Positions 1 to 7,559 of a DNA stretch of 64,000 bases are shown here, piece after piece. Origin of the DNA: Vagococcus vulneris (lineage in GTDB: Bacteria; Bacillota; Bacilli; Lactobacillales; Vagococcaceae); NCBI RefSeq assembly GCF_003950515.1, contig NZ_NGJS01000002.1, positions 241,534-305,533 of the forward strand. The letters are read 5' to 3'. The notes beneath the pieces were generated by a model, which saw nothing but the letters and a program-made list of their open reading frames with translations, searched no databases and was not told the origin of the DNA. Each line of letters starts with the position of its first letter. The stretch's first letter is position 1. The translations under genes and the position numbers were made by a program.

Positions 1-208
1 CGCTACTTCCCTCATCATTTCCAAACTCATCAATGGCAAATTCTGTCATATTACCACCTTCATAATCTAAAAAGAATTGTCCTTTCCTAGTTCTATATAA
101 TTGCTTTCTGTAAAAAGTTGAATATCCTCTAGTTCCTTCATAAGTCGTACCACAAATATATTTAGCAGTATCCGTACTGTATGTCTTTCCATCTATTATT
201 GTTTCCAT
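1..208 (-). CDS. Small mobile-element protein, C-terminus cut by window edge
   Basis: An open frame starts at the ATG at 208-206 and runs off the left edge, giving about 69 residues that begin METIIDGKTYSTDTAKYI. The pattern I-x-G-K-x-Y-x-T-x-T-A near the start, followed by a tyrosine/arginine-rich stretch (YRKQLYRTRKGQFFLDYEGG), resembles a family of small uncharacterised proteins that I associate with Gram-positive plasmids and conjugative elements. No transmembrane segment or signal peptide is visible. It lies upstream of the replication gene of the accessory region. The function is unknown; the family resemblance is from memory and is tentative. Confidence 0.55.
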   Translation of the reverse strand, partial: METIIDGKTYSTDTAKYICGTTYEGTRGYSTFYRKQLYRTRKGQFFLDYEGGNMTEFAIDEFGNDEGSS

Positions 209-690
209 ATTTATTTCCCCCTATTTTTTATTATCATCCTTATTTTCTTATTACTTCTTGCCAAACCCTTATACTTTTATTTTCTATGTATCAATCCTCC
301 TTGTTTTTTAACGATTATAAATTAGCTTTTCCTTTATTTTTAAAATAGTACTTTACTTAACTTGTTTGTCGTTGTATCAAGACTATAGCTCGATTTAATA
401 AGTAAATCAAGTCTTAAAAAATCATATTTTTTCATTCCGACCACTACCACGTTTTGTTATTTTTAGCAACTTTCTCATTTAATAAAGTTTGTTTATATCT
501 TCCTTTTATTTAAAACTAGTACATCATGTTTTATATTACAAATTCATGACATTTATCTATTACCAATAAGCTTAATTATATTTCTATTTAATATTATAGG
601 AACCATAAAAAAAACTGTCATAACTACTAAACCTATAGCGATTCACGAGATTAATTATTTGGAATAAGTCTAAGAATCATTTTCTATTTT

Positions 691-793
691 TCCATTCCAG
701 TTTGCCTCACTTTTAACTTCCATTTTAAATCACTAATAATTCCGTTTTAGTTTTATTATAATTCCGTTTTAAATTTTCATGATTCCCGTTTGC
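691..793. repeat. 22-bp period iteron-like direct repeats
   Basis: The core TTCC followed by GTTT or ATTTTA recurs with TTCC at 695, 718, 740, 762 and 784, spacings of 23, 22, 22 and 22 bp. The two best copies share the 13-mer TAATTCCGTTTTA at 737 and 759; the outer copies are degenerate, two of them with a one-base insertion. Twenty-two-bp spaced repeats beside a replication gene are the classic layout of plasmid iterons. Here they lie downstream of rep rather than upstream, so the role is uncertain. Confidence 0.45.
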
Positions 794-898
794 TTCCTTT
801 AAATATTCTTCATTAAAATTAAGTAGTTAGTTTCTATTTTCAGATAATTTGATTTATGGTCTTCAAAGTGTTGCGTAAATCTACCTATTTCCATAAAA

Positions 899-937
899 AA
901 AGAAGCCCCTAACTAATTAGTGCCTCCTCTCATATTA
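899..937 (-). terminator. Weak terminator of rep
   Basis: Read on the minus strand, GAGGC pairs with GCTTC around a palindromic ACTAATTAGT, followed by seven T. It lies about 40 bases past the rep stop codon. The stem is imperfect (one G-U pair and unpaired bases). Confidence 0.45.
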
Positions 938-973
938 TTTTTGCTATTTTATTTTTTAACTATTTAAATCTTT

Positions 974-2494
974 TTATGTTTGTTTCTTTAATTCTAATAA
1001 ATTGTGGTATTGATTATACAATATGGTAATTTTGAATTTATTCTTTTTAGTCAATTCATTATCTTTCAACATTAATTGTTTTGTCCTTAATATCTTTTTA
1101 CTTAATTCGTCCATTTTTATTTTATTTTCCAAACTGATGTCACTATCTATCAGGCTTTCAATTATTTCTAAACTTAACGAGATATCTTCTAGTTGAGTTT
1201 TAATAATAGAATTTTTTAACTCAATACCATATTCTTTATTTTTGGAACGACCCACCTCTCTTTCTGATATTTTCATGTTCTTAGCTACCTCCTTATTTGT
1301 CTTATTCGCAGTAATTACATAATTTATTTTGATATACTGAAGACTCTCTTTAATTAGCTGATTATATTTTACTTCTAATTCTTTTAGTCTCTTCCTACAA
1401 ACAGCATCTGCTTCATTAATTAATACTTTCAAGTCTTTTTCTTCTTCACTAGTGATTTTTAAATTATTGAATATCTTTTCTCGTTTGATATAGTGATAGC
1501 TTTGTTTAGAATTAACTATATGACTAAATTCTGTGGAAGATAACGGTTCATTAAAAATTTCATTATTAACATATTCAAGATATTCTTTAGAATATTTCAA
1601 ACATTTTAAGGTATATAATGTATTGTTTCTTAACCCTTCCCACTTATATCCTGATTCTTTTCTATTATTAATTACTTTTTCAATATCTTGTCTTAAAAAC
1701 TGTGCATAATTATTATGGTGTTTCTTCTTATCTTTAGTAGCATTTTTACTTCCTTCAGAAGATTTTTTAGTATATTTATTGGGGTCATATTTCTTTTTAC
1801 TTTTACAAAATTTATTATAAAAATCGTCTCTAAAATCGTAACTTTTAGCTAGATTATTTATTAGTATTTTAGTTTTGATTGGTTTACCTTTTTTATTATT
1901 TGTTGATAAAGGTACTCGCAGATACCTGCTTATCTCATTTACCGCAGTATCACTATTTAATTGGCTCGAAATAAACTTCTGTACCTTCAGCCAACTTTTG
2001 ATATATGATTCTTCTGCGGGAAGCTTATAATTCAATATCCAATAGAAATGGACACCATGTCCGCTAGATATTGCATAACTTGGCTTGGGCAGTTGACTAT
2101 TTTTAAGCCTTGCCAACCCCTCCTCTGCGGAACCATTATCTATATCTACGAATAGAGTTGTTAAGTAATTAACGTTATCTTGAGATTCTTTCCCCCGATA
2201 TTTAAAGATATTTGGTGTGAAGTATAGATTAGCATTATCTTTAAAAAAAGATTGATACTCTTCTAACTGGGAAGGTATATCCTTTTTTAAATCCAATCGA
2301 AGACTTTCCAATTCCTCTTTGGGCTTTTTAATGAAAATGGGCTTTCCATAATTGTTTTTAAAAGTATCTTTTTCTATTGATAATACTTCTTCTTCTGTAT
2401 TTCTAATGCTTAATAAACGGATAGTACCATAATCTATATCCCCTATTAATTTTTTTAATAATTCACTAACTTGTGCTAATTCTTCTTGATTCAT
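974..2494 (-). CDS. Plasmid-type replication protein with primase (AEP) domain
   Basis: This 506-aa protein looks like a replication initiator/primase of the archaeo-eukaryotic primase superfamily (RepB-primase type). Visible motifs are an acidic pair in TLFVDIDN (D117, D119), a glycine-histidine motif in SSGHGVHFYW (H146), and the distal SDTAV...RYLRVP segment (D182, R193). A likely helix-turn-helix sits near residues 400-430, and lysine-rich linkers separate the parts. The start is placed at 2494 rather than 2509: the first ATG lacks a ribosome site, while GGAGG lies at good spacing before the second. It anchors the accessory element. Which plasmid family it belongs to cannot be settled here. 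Confidence 0.75.
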   Translation of the reverse strand: MNQEELAQVSELLKKLIGDIDYGTIRLLSIRNTEEEVLSIEKDTFKNNYGKPIFIKKPKEELESLRLDLKKDIPSQLEEYQSFFKDNANLYFTPNIFKYRGKESQDNVNYLTTLFVDIDNGSAEEGLARLKNSQLPKPSYAISSGHGVHFYWILNYKLPAEESYIKSWLKVQKFISSQLNSDTAVNEISRYLRVPLSTNNKKGKPIKTKILINNLAKSYDFRDDFYNKFCKSKKKYDPNKYTKKSSEGSKNATKDKKKHHNNYAQFLRQDIEKVINNRKESGYKWEGLRNNTLYTLKCLKYSKEYLEYVNNEIFNEPLSSTEFSHIVNSKQSYHYIKREKIFNNLKITSEEEKDLKVLINEADAVCRKRLKELEVKYNQLIKESLQYIKINYVITANKTNKEVAKNMKISEREVGRSKNKEYGIELKNSIIKTQLEDISLSLEIIESLIDSDISLENKIKMDELSKKILRTKQLMLKDNELTKKNKFKITILYNQYHNLLELKKQT

Positions 2495-2603
2495 TCTCCT
2501 TTCCTCCATATTTTTTAACCGTGATGCTTAATATTGAATCTTAATCGTGTGGATGAATGCCTTCTTGTGGATGGATTCTTTTTCTTAGAATCTGATTTCT
2601 CTT

Positions 2604-2639
2604 GATAAGATATATATACTATTAGAAGACTATGTCTAT
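2604..2639. repeat. Direct repeat copy 1 (36 bp, upstream of rep)
   Basis: A block GATAAGATATATATACTATT plus AGAAGACTATGTCTAT occurs here and again at 8794-8828 with about 32 of 36 positions identical. Both copies are followed within about 70-140 bp by the 17-bp GTTTCACACC motif in the same orientation. On the minus strand it could hold the rep promoter (ATAGAC then TATATAT about 17 bp on). Confidence 0.6.
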
Positions 2640-2704
2640 CCTTAAACTCTAGATTTTGATATAAGTTTCAATGAATTTTTTACTTTTTTATGATTTATTT
2701 TTAT

Positions 2705-2721
2705 GTTTCACACCATTGCGT
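2705..2721 (+). repeat. 17-bp dispersed motif, copy 1
   Basis: GTTTCACACCATTGCGT. Consensus of the six copies is GTTTCA(C/G)AC(C/T)(A/G)TTGCGT. This copy lies between rep and the small coiled-coil gene. It is intergenic, as are all others, and the flanking bases are not conserved. Confidence 0.7.
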
Positions 2722-2748
2722 TATTTGCGTAAAATTCGATTAAAGTGG

Positions 2749-2928
2749 TTATTCTAACTCTTCTAAATCTAATTGCTTATTGTTTAATAATTGCATATAC
2801 TTCACCTTTTGTTTTTTCTTTAAAATTAATTCTTCCTCAAGACATTTAATATCTTGGTTTAATTCCCAAATACTCCCTTTTAATACTCTTGCTTCCTTCT
2901 CCAATACCTCTTTTTTATATTGTGTCAT
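2749..2928 (-). CDS. Small coiled-coil protein (59 aa)
   Basis: A 59-codon frame starts at ATG 2928-2926 with an excellent ribosome site (AGGAGG, 9 bases upstream) and ends at TAA 2749-2751. The protein begins MTQYKKEVLEKEARVLKGS and is almost wholly charged and helical, with heptad-like leucines (LEKEARVLKGS, LEEELILKKK), suggesting a short coiled coil. Its start overlaps the stop of a decayed upstream frame (ATGA). It is followed by rep about 255 bases on. Small coiled-coil or helical proteins next to plasmid rep genes are often copy-control or DNA-binding accessories, but no function can be assigned. Confidence 0.65.
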   Translation of the reverse strand: MTQYKKEVLEKEARVLKGSIWELNQDIKCLEEELILKKKQKVKYMQLLNNKQLDLEELE

Positions 2929-3040
2929 CTTTTTATTCCTCCTATTTTATCAACTTCTTTCCCTATATTTTTTACTTCTCTGGCTGATAGTAAGTCTATC
3001 TTAACTCTTTCTAAAAGAGTTTATTCGCTTCTGTTATCAT
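2925..3040 (-). pseudogene. Possible frameshifted small gene upstream of the coiled-coil protein
   Basis: On the minus strand ATG at 3040 reads MITEANKLF then stops. In the neighbouring frame the text continues without a start as LERVKIDLLSAREVKNIGKE and on to a TGA that overlaps the next gene's ATG. The two halves join at a TTTT run, so a small coding sequence broken by an indel is likely. The tight ATGA overlap supports former translational coupling. The upstream ribosome site is poor, so this stays tentative. Confidence 0.3.
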
Positions 3041-3307
3041 CTTTCAAATAATAGCGATTGTTTTCAAAAAAATGTAGTTAAATAGCCATTCTTGACACTT
3101 TTTAATTTCTGATATTAAAAAAATTGATATGTAAAAGGTTTCTTAACCTCTGTTTTCAAGGGTACTTGTCTGCCATTCTGTCGGCTTTTAACCTTAAATG
3201 GTATATTTATACTAAATGGATGTTCATTTGCTTTAAAATGGCTTCCAGAACCTTTAAAATATATTTTGAATTAAAAATAAGGTCTATCTTTTAAAAAAAT
3301 TATCAAA
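3041..3307. other. Gene-free spacer
   Basis: About 270 bases of AT-rich sequence between the decayed frame and the surface-protein terminator. I see no open frame with a ribosome site and no clear repeat. Confidence 0.4.
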
Positions 3308-3309
3308 AA

Positions 3310-3337
3310 AAGACATACCCTTTTAAGAGTATGTCTT
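3310..3337 (-). terminator. Terminator of the LysM/MucBP protein gene
   Basis: On the minus strand AAAGACATAC pairs with GTATGTCTTT and is followed by a run of T. It begins about 13 bases after the stop codon. Confidence 0.8.
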
Positions 3338-3349
3338 TCATTATAACTA

Positions 3350-5287
3350 TTAGTTAAAGTCTACTGTATAACGGATTGTTCCATCTTTCATTTGTACTTC
3401 CCAAACGAACCATGTTCCACTTCCATTTGGATGATGTGTTCCACCATATAAGTTTGCGTTTTCTTGACTATCAAATGTCATCCCACTGTTACCAACGCCA
3501 TCTCCAGTGTTAAAGTCTAAGTTTAATTCTGAATCTGTTGTTGGTCGTGCTCCATAATCATCAGTTGGTGTTACTGAATCTTTTTTCCAAACTCGTGTTA
3601 ATGTATATTTAGTATGTGTATCACCATTTGGTGCGGTTGTTGTGACACCTTTGTCTTTATATTCATCAATCTTTGTGTAGCCATCTGTTGATTGTAATGG
3701 ATTACCTTGTTCATCAATATTTACAACTACAGTTTCTTCAGTATGAACTGGTACATACTCTTTTTTCCAAATTGTTGTTGTTGTGTAAGTTGTTGTTGTA
3801 CTTCCATCAGCATTTGTTACTACTACTCCGTTATCTCTTGATGTACTTACTTCAGTATAACCATCTGTTGATTCTAAAACATTACCATCTTCATCAAGAT
3901 TTACATATACATATTCATCTGTATTTTGAGGTGCTCTTTTAACATAGTTAAATGTTACAACATCACCCTCTTTAGCATTTTGTAATACTTGTTTATCTGA
4001 ACCATATACCTCATAACCGTCTAATATTTCTGCTGACCATTCAATATTTGTTCCACCTAATACTTCATGATTTGAAGTACTCAATACTTTAATTAATTTT
4101 CCATCTTTATCCACTTCATTATTTGCTACTTGTACATTTACTTTAGTTTGTTCTTTAGCTTTCTTAACATCAAATGTTACTGCTGTTAATGATTCTGTTA
4201 CTGTTGCTTCAGTTTGACCTACTAATTCATAACCATTAGGTGTTACTGCGACTACTTTACCAGTGCCGTCTTTACCTAATTCAACTTTTACAGTATCTTC
4301 TTTAACCACTGCAAATGTATCTGCATCAACATAAGTTACTTTTGCATCAACGGTTTTAACTGCATCTTCAATTTTTTCAATAGTGAATGATACCTTAGCA
4401 TCTTTACCATTTACAGTTTTAGTATCTTTTTCATTATCTACTAATTTGTAACCTTTTGGTAAGTCAACTTTTACAGTTCCTTCATCAGATTTTTTGTTAA
4501 ATTCAACATCCTTAGCAACATAACCTAAACTACCAATTTCTTTACCATCTTTTCCTACAAAAGTAACATCAACATCTTTTTTGTAAGTTGTTTGTTCAGG
4601 TTTTGAAGTATCTGTTGTAGATGTGCTTGTATCCGTTGTACTTGTTGATTCAGTTGGTTTTGTTGCTGTGCTTGTATCCGTTGTACTTGTTGATTCAGTC
4701 GATTTTGTACTTGTACCTGAATCGGTTGTACTTGTTGATTCAGTTGGTTTTACAGGGTTAGCAGTAGTAGCTGTGTTTGAATCTGATGTGCTTGTATTCG
4801 AATTAACTGAACCATCTTTTTTAGAAGAATTTCCAGTATTTGAATAAACATTGTTAGTATCTTTCTTTTGGACTTCTGTAATACCCTGTTTATCTTCTTT
4901 AGTCAACGGAACTTCATTTTTTACGGTATTATTTGAATCTACGAGTGCTACTTTACCATCTTCTGTTTTAATGATTAGCTTGTCACCAGCATATATTAAA
5001 TCTACGTTTTGGATGTTATTAACTTTTGCTAAGGTTTCTATGGTAATTCCTGTGGCTTCACTGATTCCGCTCAAAGTATCTCCGGTTTTAATAATATAAA
5101 CACCGTCTTTTGCTTCCTTAACAGCTTCTTTAATTTGGTCGACTGAATTAGCCTTCCAAGATTCAGCATGAACTTGCGTCGTCATCCCGAAAAAGCTCAA
5201 CCCTAAAACGCCTAAAACTGTAGCCTTTGCGTAGATTCTATTTCTTTTTTTAACATTCATCATTTTTCTATAATCTCTTCTTTTCAT
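3350..5287 (-). CDS. Secreted LysM / MucBP-type cell-surface protein
   Basis: A 645-aa exported protein. Order of parts: a basic N-terminus with signal peptide (cleavage probably after VHA, about residue 41), one LysM peptidoglycan-binding domain (about 64-107, with KTGDTLS), a Ser/Thr-rich linker with near-identical STESTSTTDTS repeats (about 165-235), two MucBP-like beta modules (about 240-390), then two homologous modules of about 50 residues, each with a TDGYT motif and ending WKK. There is no LPXTG anchor or C-terminal membrane segment, so wall attachment is probably through LysM. The start at 5287 has AAGGAG six bases upstream; a start 13 codons earlier lacks one. Likely an adhesin; the ligand is unknown. 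Confidence 0.8.
   Translation of the reverse strand: MKRRDYRKMMNVKKRNRIYAKATVLGVLGLSFFGMTTQVHAESWKANSVDQIKEAVKEAKDGVYIIKTGDTLSGISEATGITIETLAKVNNIQNVDLIYAGDKLIIKTEDGKVALVDSNNTVKNEVPLTKEDKQGITEVQKKDTNNVYSNTGNSSKKDGSVNSNTSTSDSNTATTANPVKPTESTSTTDSGTSTKSTESTSTTDTSTATKPTESTSTTDTSTSTTDTSKPEQTTYKKDVDVTFVGKDGKEIGSLGYVAKDVEFNKKSDEGTVKVDLPKGYKLVDNEKDTKTVNGKDAKVSFTIEKIEDAVKTVDAKVTYVDADTFAVVKEDTVKVELGKDGTGKVVAVTPNGYELVGQTEATVTESLTAVTFDVKKAKEQTKVNVQVANNEVDKDGKLIKVLSTSNHEVLGGTNIEWSAEILDGYEVYGSDKQVLQNAKEGDVVTFNYVKRAPQNTDEYVYVNLDEDGNVLESTDGYTEVSTSRDNGVVVTNADGSTTTTYTTTTIWKKEYVPVHTEETVVVNIDEQGNPLQSTDGYTKIDEYKDKGVTTTAPNGDTHTKYTLTRVWKKDSVTPTDDYGARPTTDSELNLDFNTGDGVGNSGMTFDSQENANLYGGTHHPNGSGTWFVWEVQMKDGTIRYTVDFN
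4617..4750. repeat. In-gene minisatellite encoding Thr/Ser repeats
   Basis: Near-identical stretches of GTACTTGTTGATTCAGT with GTGCTTGTATCCGTT recur three times and encode the STESTSTTDTS linker repeats of the LysM/MucBP protein. Such tracts change length easily by recombination or slippage. Confidence 0.7.
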
Positions 5288-5505
5288 TTCGTTCTCCTTT
5301 TTAAAATAAAATTTTGTATTACTCAAAAAACATCATTTAAAATAGTTTTTAAACATATTTATTATAAAAGAGTTTAAAGCAACACTTTAACTATTTTATT
5401 ATACATTTGTTTCGTTTTAAGGTCAATTGATTGTTTTAAATATTGAGATAAGCATTTACATAATTTAAATATCTTCATTAATTTTTTTATCACCTGCTCT
5501 ATATT

Positions 5506-5697
5506 TTATAAAAAATAAGTAATAACTGCTCCTAAAATAAAGATAATCCAACCCCACAAAATACTAAATGCACCAATGATTGAACAAACAATTGCTAAAA
5601 CAACGAAGATACCAATTTTTGTCAAGCATCCAACGGATTCTTCATCATCCTCTGTTTCAAAAACTTCTTGATACATCTTTCCATATTTCTTTGCCAT
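5506..5697 (-). CDS. Small membrane protein (63 aa)
   Basis: A 63-residue protein with an acidic, hydrophilic N-terminus (about 1-25, containing ETEDDEES) followed by two closely spaced hydrophobic segments (about 27-45 and 47-62) that probably form a hairpin in the membrane. A ribosome site AAGGAG lies about nine bases upstream of the ATG. It stands alone between the surface protein gene and the resolvase, transcribed in the same direction. I do not recognise the family. It could be a small accessory or immunity-type membrane protein, but nothing in the sequence proves it. Confidence 0.65.
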   Translation of the reverse strand: MAKKYGKMYQEVFETEDDEESVGCLTKIGIFVVLAIVCSIIGAFSILWGWIIFILGAVITYFL

Positions 5698-5766
5698 TAA
5701 TCAATTTCTCCTTATTCTTAGTAATCAATATTGGGTGTAACAATCAGATGTCTATGACAACACTAA

Positions 5767-5813
5767 AAAAGTAGTCATTAACATTTTTAAAATCCAATGT
5801 TAACAACTACTTC
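5767..5813 (-). terminator. Terminator downstream of the resolvase
   Basis: On the minus strand AAGTAGT..TTAACATT pairs with AATGTTAA..ACTACTT, with a two-base mismatch inside the stem, followed by TTTTTTA. It lies about 130 bases past the resolvase stop. Confidence 0.7.
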
Positions 5814-5941
5814 ATATTCTGTTATTTATTTTATTATTAACCTGTAAGAAACATCTATTTAATTCCTTTAAATTCATCTGTTACCCCAATTTCTTTTTTA
5901 ATTATACCTTCTATTTTTATGTTATTCAAGTGTTTCTTTAT

Positions 5942-6553
5942 TTAACTAATTTTTCGGCTAAGATTGTATCTCTTTGCGATGTTGTACACCGTCTTTGCAG
6001 ATATATTATTACTTTTAGCTATAAACTCTATTGTATTGCTCCGATTCTTATACATTTCTATTACTTTTTCTTCCAACTTAATATTCCGTTTCCGCCCTAA
6101 AATTTTTCCGTCAGCTTTAGCTTTTTCTAACCCTAGTAGGATACGCTCTCTTGTCTGATTGACCTCATATTCGGCGAAAGTTGCTAAAATATTAAACATT
6201 AGTTTTCCCTCAATGCTAGAAGTATCAAAGCTTTCTGTTAGTGATTTAAAGGCAATCCCATCTTCCTCCAAAGAGTTTATCGTGTTGACTAATGTTGAGA
6301 ACTTCCTACTTAATCTATCTGATTTCACAACTATTAACATTACTTGATTGTTTTTAGCCAGTTTCTTACATCTTCTAATACATTTATTAAACTCTATCCT
6401 TTTATCATTCCTTCCGCTTGACTTTTCAAAAAATACCTCTTCACAACCGTATTCTTTTAACAGTTGTTGTTGATTTTCTAAAGAATTGTCTTGCTTATCC
6501 ATTGTCGAAACTCTTCCATACCCAATTTTAATAACCCTTTTAACCTCTTCCAT
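5942..6553 (-). CDS. Serine recombinase (resolvase/invertase family)
   Basis: A 203-aa small serine recombinase. The catalytic serine is S16 in GYGRVSTMDKQ. The conserved arginines lie in VVKSDRLSRKFS (about residues 77-88). A C-terminal Hin-type helix-turn-helix covers roughly 160-195 (NTIEFIAKSNNISAKTVYNI). Length and layout fit plasmid resolvases or invertases that act on short sites. The start at 6553 (MEEVKRV) is chosen because GGGGG lies nine bases upstream, rather than an ATG 14 codons earlier. The gene follows a 52-aa acidic protein by 19 bases, probably as one transcript. Its recombination site was not located. Confidence 0.88.
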   Translation of the reverse strand: MEEVKRVIKIGYGRVSTMDKQDNSLENQQQLLKEYGCEEVFFEKSSGRNDKRIEFNKCIRRCKKLAKNNQVMLIVVKSDRLSRKFSTLVNTINSLEEDGIAFKSLTESFDTSSIEGKLMFNILATFAEYEVNQTRERILLGLEKAKADGKILGRKRNIKLEEKVIEMYKNRSNTIEFIAKSNNISAKTVYNIAKRYNLSRKIS

Positions 6554-6572
6554 TAATATCATCCCCCTTTTT

Positions 6573-6731
6573 CTAATAAAATTTAATACTATCATTTTTT
6601 ATGAGCTTATTTACAAACAAATTTTTATAGACATCATCTTGTTCCTCATTAAATTCTTGATAATCTTCATAATCTAAAATGATGTATTCCTCTAATAATT
6701 CTTCATCTTCATAATCAAATTCTTTCTCCAT
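6573..6731 (-). CDS. Tiny acidic protein (52 aa) upstream of the resolvase
   Basis: A 52-codon frame from ATG 6731-6729 with AGGAGG seven bases upstream, ending at TAG 6573-6575, 19 bases before the resolvase start. The first 33 residues (MEKEFDYEDEELLEEYIILD then YEDYQEFNEEQDD) hold about 17 acidic residues and only one lysine; the tail is basic. No domain is recognised. The extreme acidity and coupling to a DNA recombinase would fit a DNA-mimic or recombinase-modulating protein, but that is speculation. Confidence 0.6.
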   Translation of the reverse strand: MEKEFDYEDEELLEEYIILDYEDYQEFNEEQDDVYKNLFVNKLIKNDSIKFY

Positions 6732-6822
6732 CTTATCTACCTCCTATATCGTTTATTCTCATTTTCATTAAAAAGTATTTTCAACTTATATATTTAATCT
6801 TAAGAGAGAGAACTTGGAACAA

Positions 6823-6868
6823 AAAAAGGCATCTGAATCAAGAAATTAAATTCTTAATTCAGATGCCT
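6823..6868 (-). terminator. Strong orphan terminator
   Basis: On the minus strand GAGGCATCTGAAT..AAGAA pairs with TTCTTGATTCAGATGCCT, followed by seven T. No intact minus-strand gene lies upstream; the only candidate is the remnant ending at 7020. Confidence 0.8.
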
Positions 6869-6940
6869 CATCTTATTCAATTAATATCATTCTATTCTTT
6901 CTTAACCATTCATTATCTTAACTCATATTGATTCCATCCT

Positions 6941-6972
<32 letters not shown>

Positions 6973-7019
6973 AGATTTCGCATATTTATATTTACTTTAA
7001 TTAGGTTTAAATAGATTTT

Positions 7020-7094
7020 TTAAAAACCTCTTAAATAAAGTATAGCATCTTTTTGGGCTTCTTCAACACGTTCGTTATCATCTTCAGTTAAACG
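7020..7094 (-). pseudogene. C-terminal remnant of a lost small gene
   Basis: The minus strand reads RLTEDDNERVEEAQKDAILY then LRGF and a stop at 7020-7022, directly preceded by an in-frame stop. The text is coding-like (charged, helical) and ends about 150 bases before an otherwise unexplained terminator. I read it as the tail of a decayed gene; the parent family is not recognised. Confidence 0.35.
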
Positions 7095-7409
7095 TTAAAA
7101 CTCAGTTATAGCAAGAGTTTATTAAGATATCATTTTTCCCATAAAAACTAAAAAGTGCGTAACAGCGGTATTCCTCCTAATTCGAGTTCTATTCCTTCAG
7201 AATTAAAATTTATTCTTTTTGATTTAATGAGCTATCTTAACTGCTCGCCGTGTCGTCGCTTGCATGCCCTTCTGTCGCATTTTCTAATTATTTGTATAAT
7301 TAATAGAGCTGGCTATTCTAAACACCTTAAACTAAGTTATACAGGGATTTAAATAAACTTTAAAACGAAAGTTAGTTCGTTCAAAAGAATGGAAAAATCA
7401 GGCAAAGAC

Positions 7410-7426
7410 GTTTCACACCGTTGCAG
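7410..7426 (+). repeat. 17-bp dispersed motif, copy 2
   Basis: GTTTCACACCGTTGCAG, differing from the consensus only at the last two bases. It is 44 bp before copy 3 in the same orientation, both ahead of the gene at 7560. Confidence 0.6.
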
Positions 7427-7453
7427 TTTTTCCAGATACTAAGAAGTTATATC

Positions 7454-7470
7454 GTTTCAGACTATTGCGT
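7454..7470 (+). repeat. 17-bp dispersed motif, copy 3
   Basis: GTTTCAGACTATTGCGT, in the same orientation as the other copies, 90 bases before the start of the 332-aa membrane-anchored protein. Confidence 0.65.
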
Positions 7471-7559
7471 ATTTTATTGCTCAAAATCCATAAATATTTT
7501 ATCCACATTCTTTCTTTAATTTTGATACAATTAAAGAGAATAAAATGGAGGTATAAAGA

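Larger units (their letters stand above)
209..973. other. AT-rich non-coding stretch with iteron-like array
   Basis: No convincing gene was found on either strand between the partial gene and the replication gene. It holds a 22-bp periodic direct repeat array at about 691-793 and a weak terminator at 899-937, both listed separately. The base composition is extremely AT-rich, as expected for a replication origin region, but origin function is inference. Confidence 0.5.

Noticed and set aside
2780..3004. Plus-strand 74-aa frame
   Set aside because: No ribosome site, Phe/Leu/Ser-rich shadow composition, and it overlaps the well-supported 59-aa minus-strand gene.
3000..3030. Programmed frameshift joining the two frames upstream of the 59-aa gene
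   Set aside because: CTC-TTT-TAG is not a classical slippery heptamer for the required -1 shift; a simple indel explains it better.
7155..7352. Plus-strand 65-aa frame
   Set aside because: No ribosome site and no family resemblance; the minus strand shows broken coding-like text instead, so the region is decayed.
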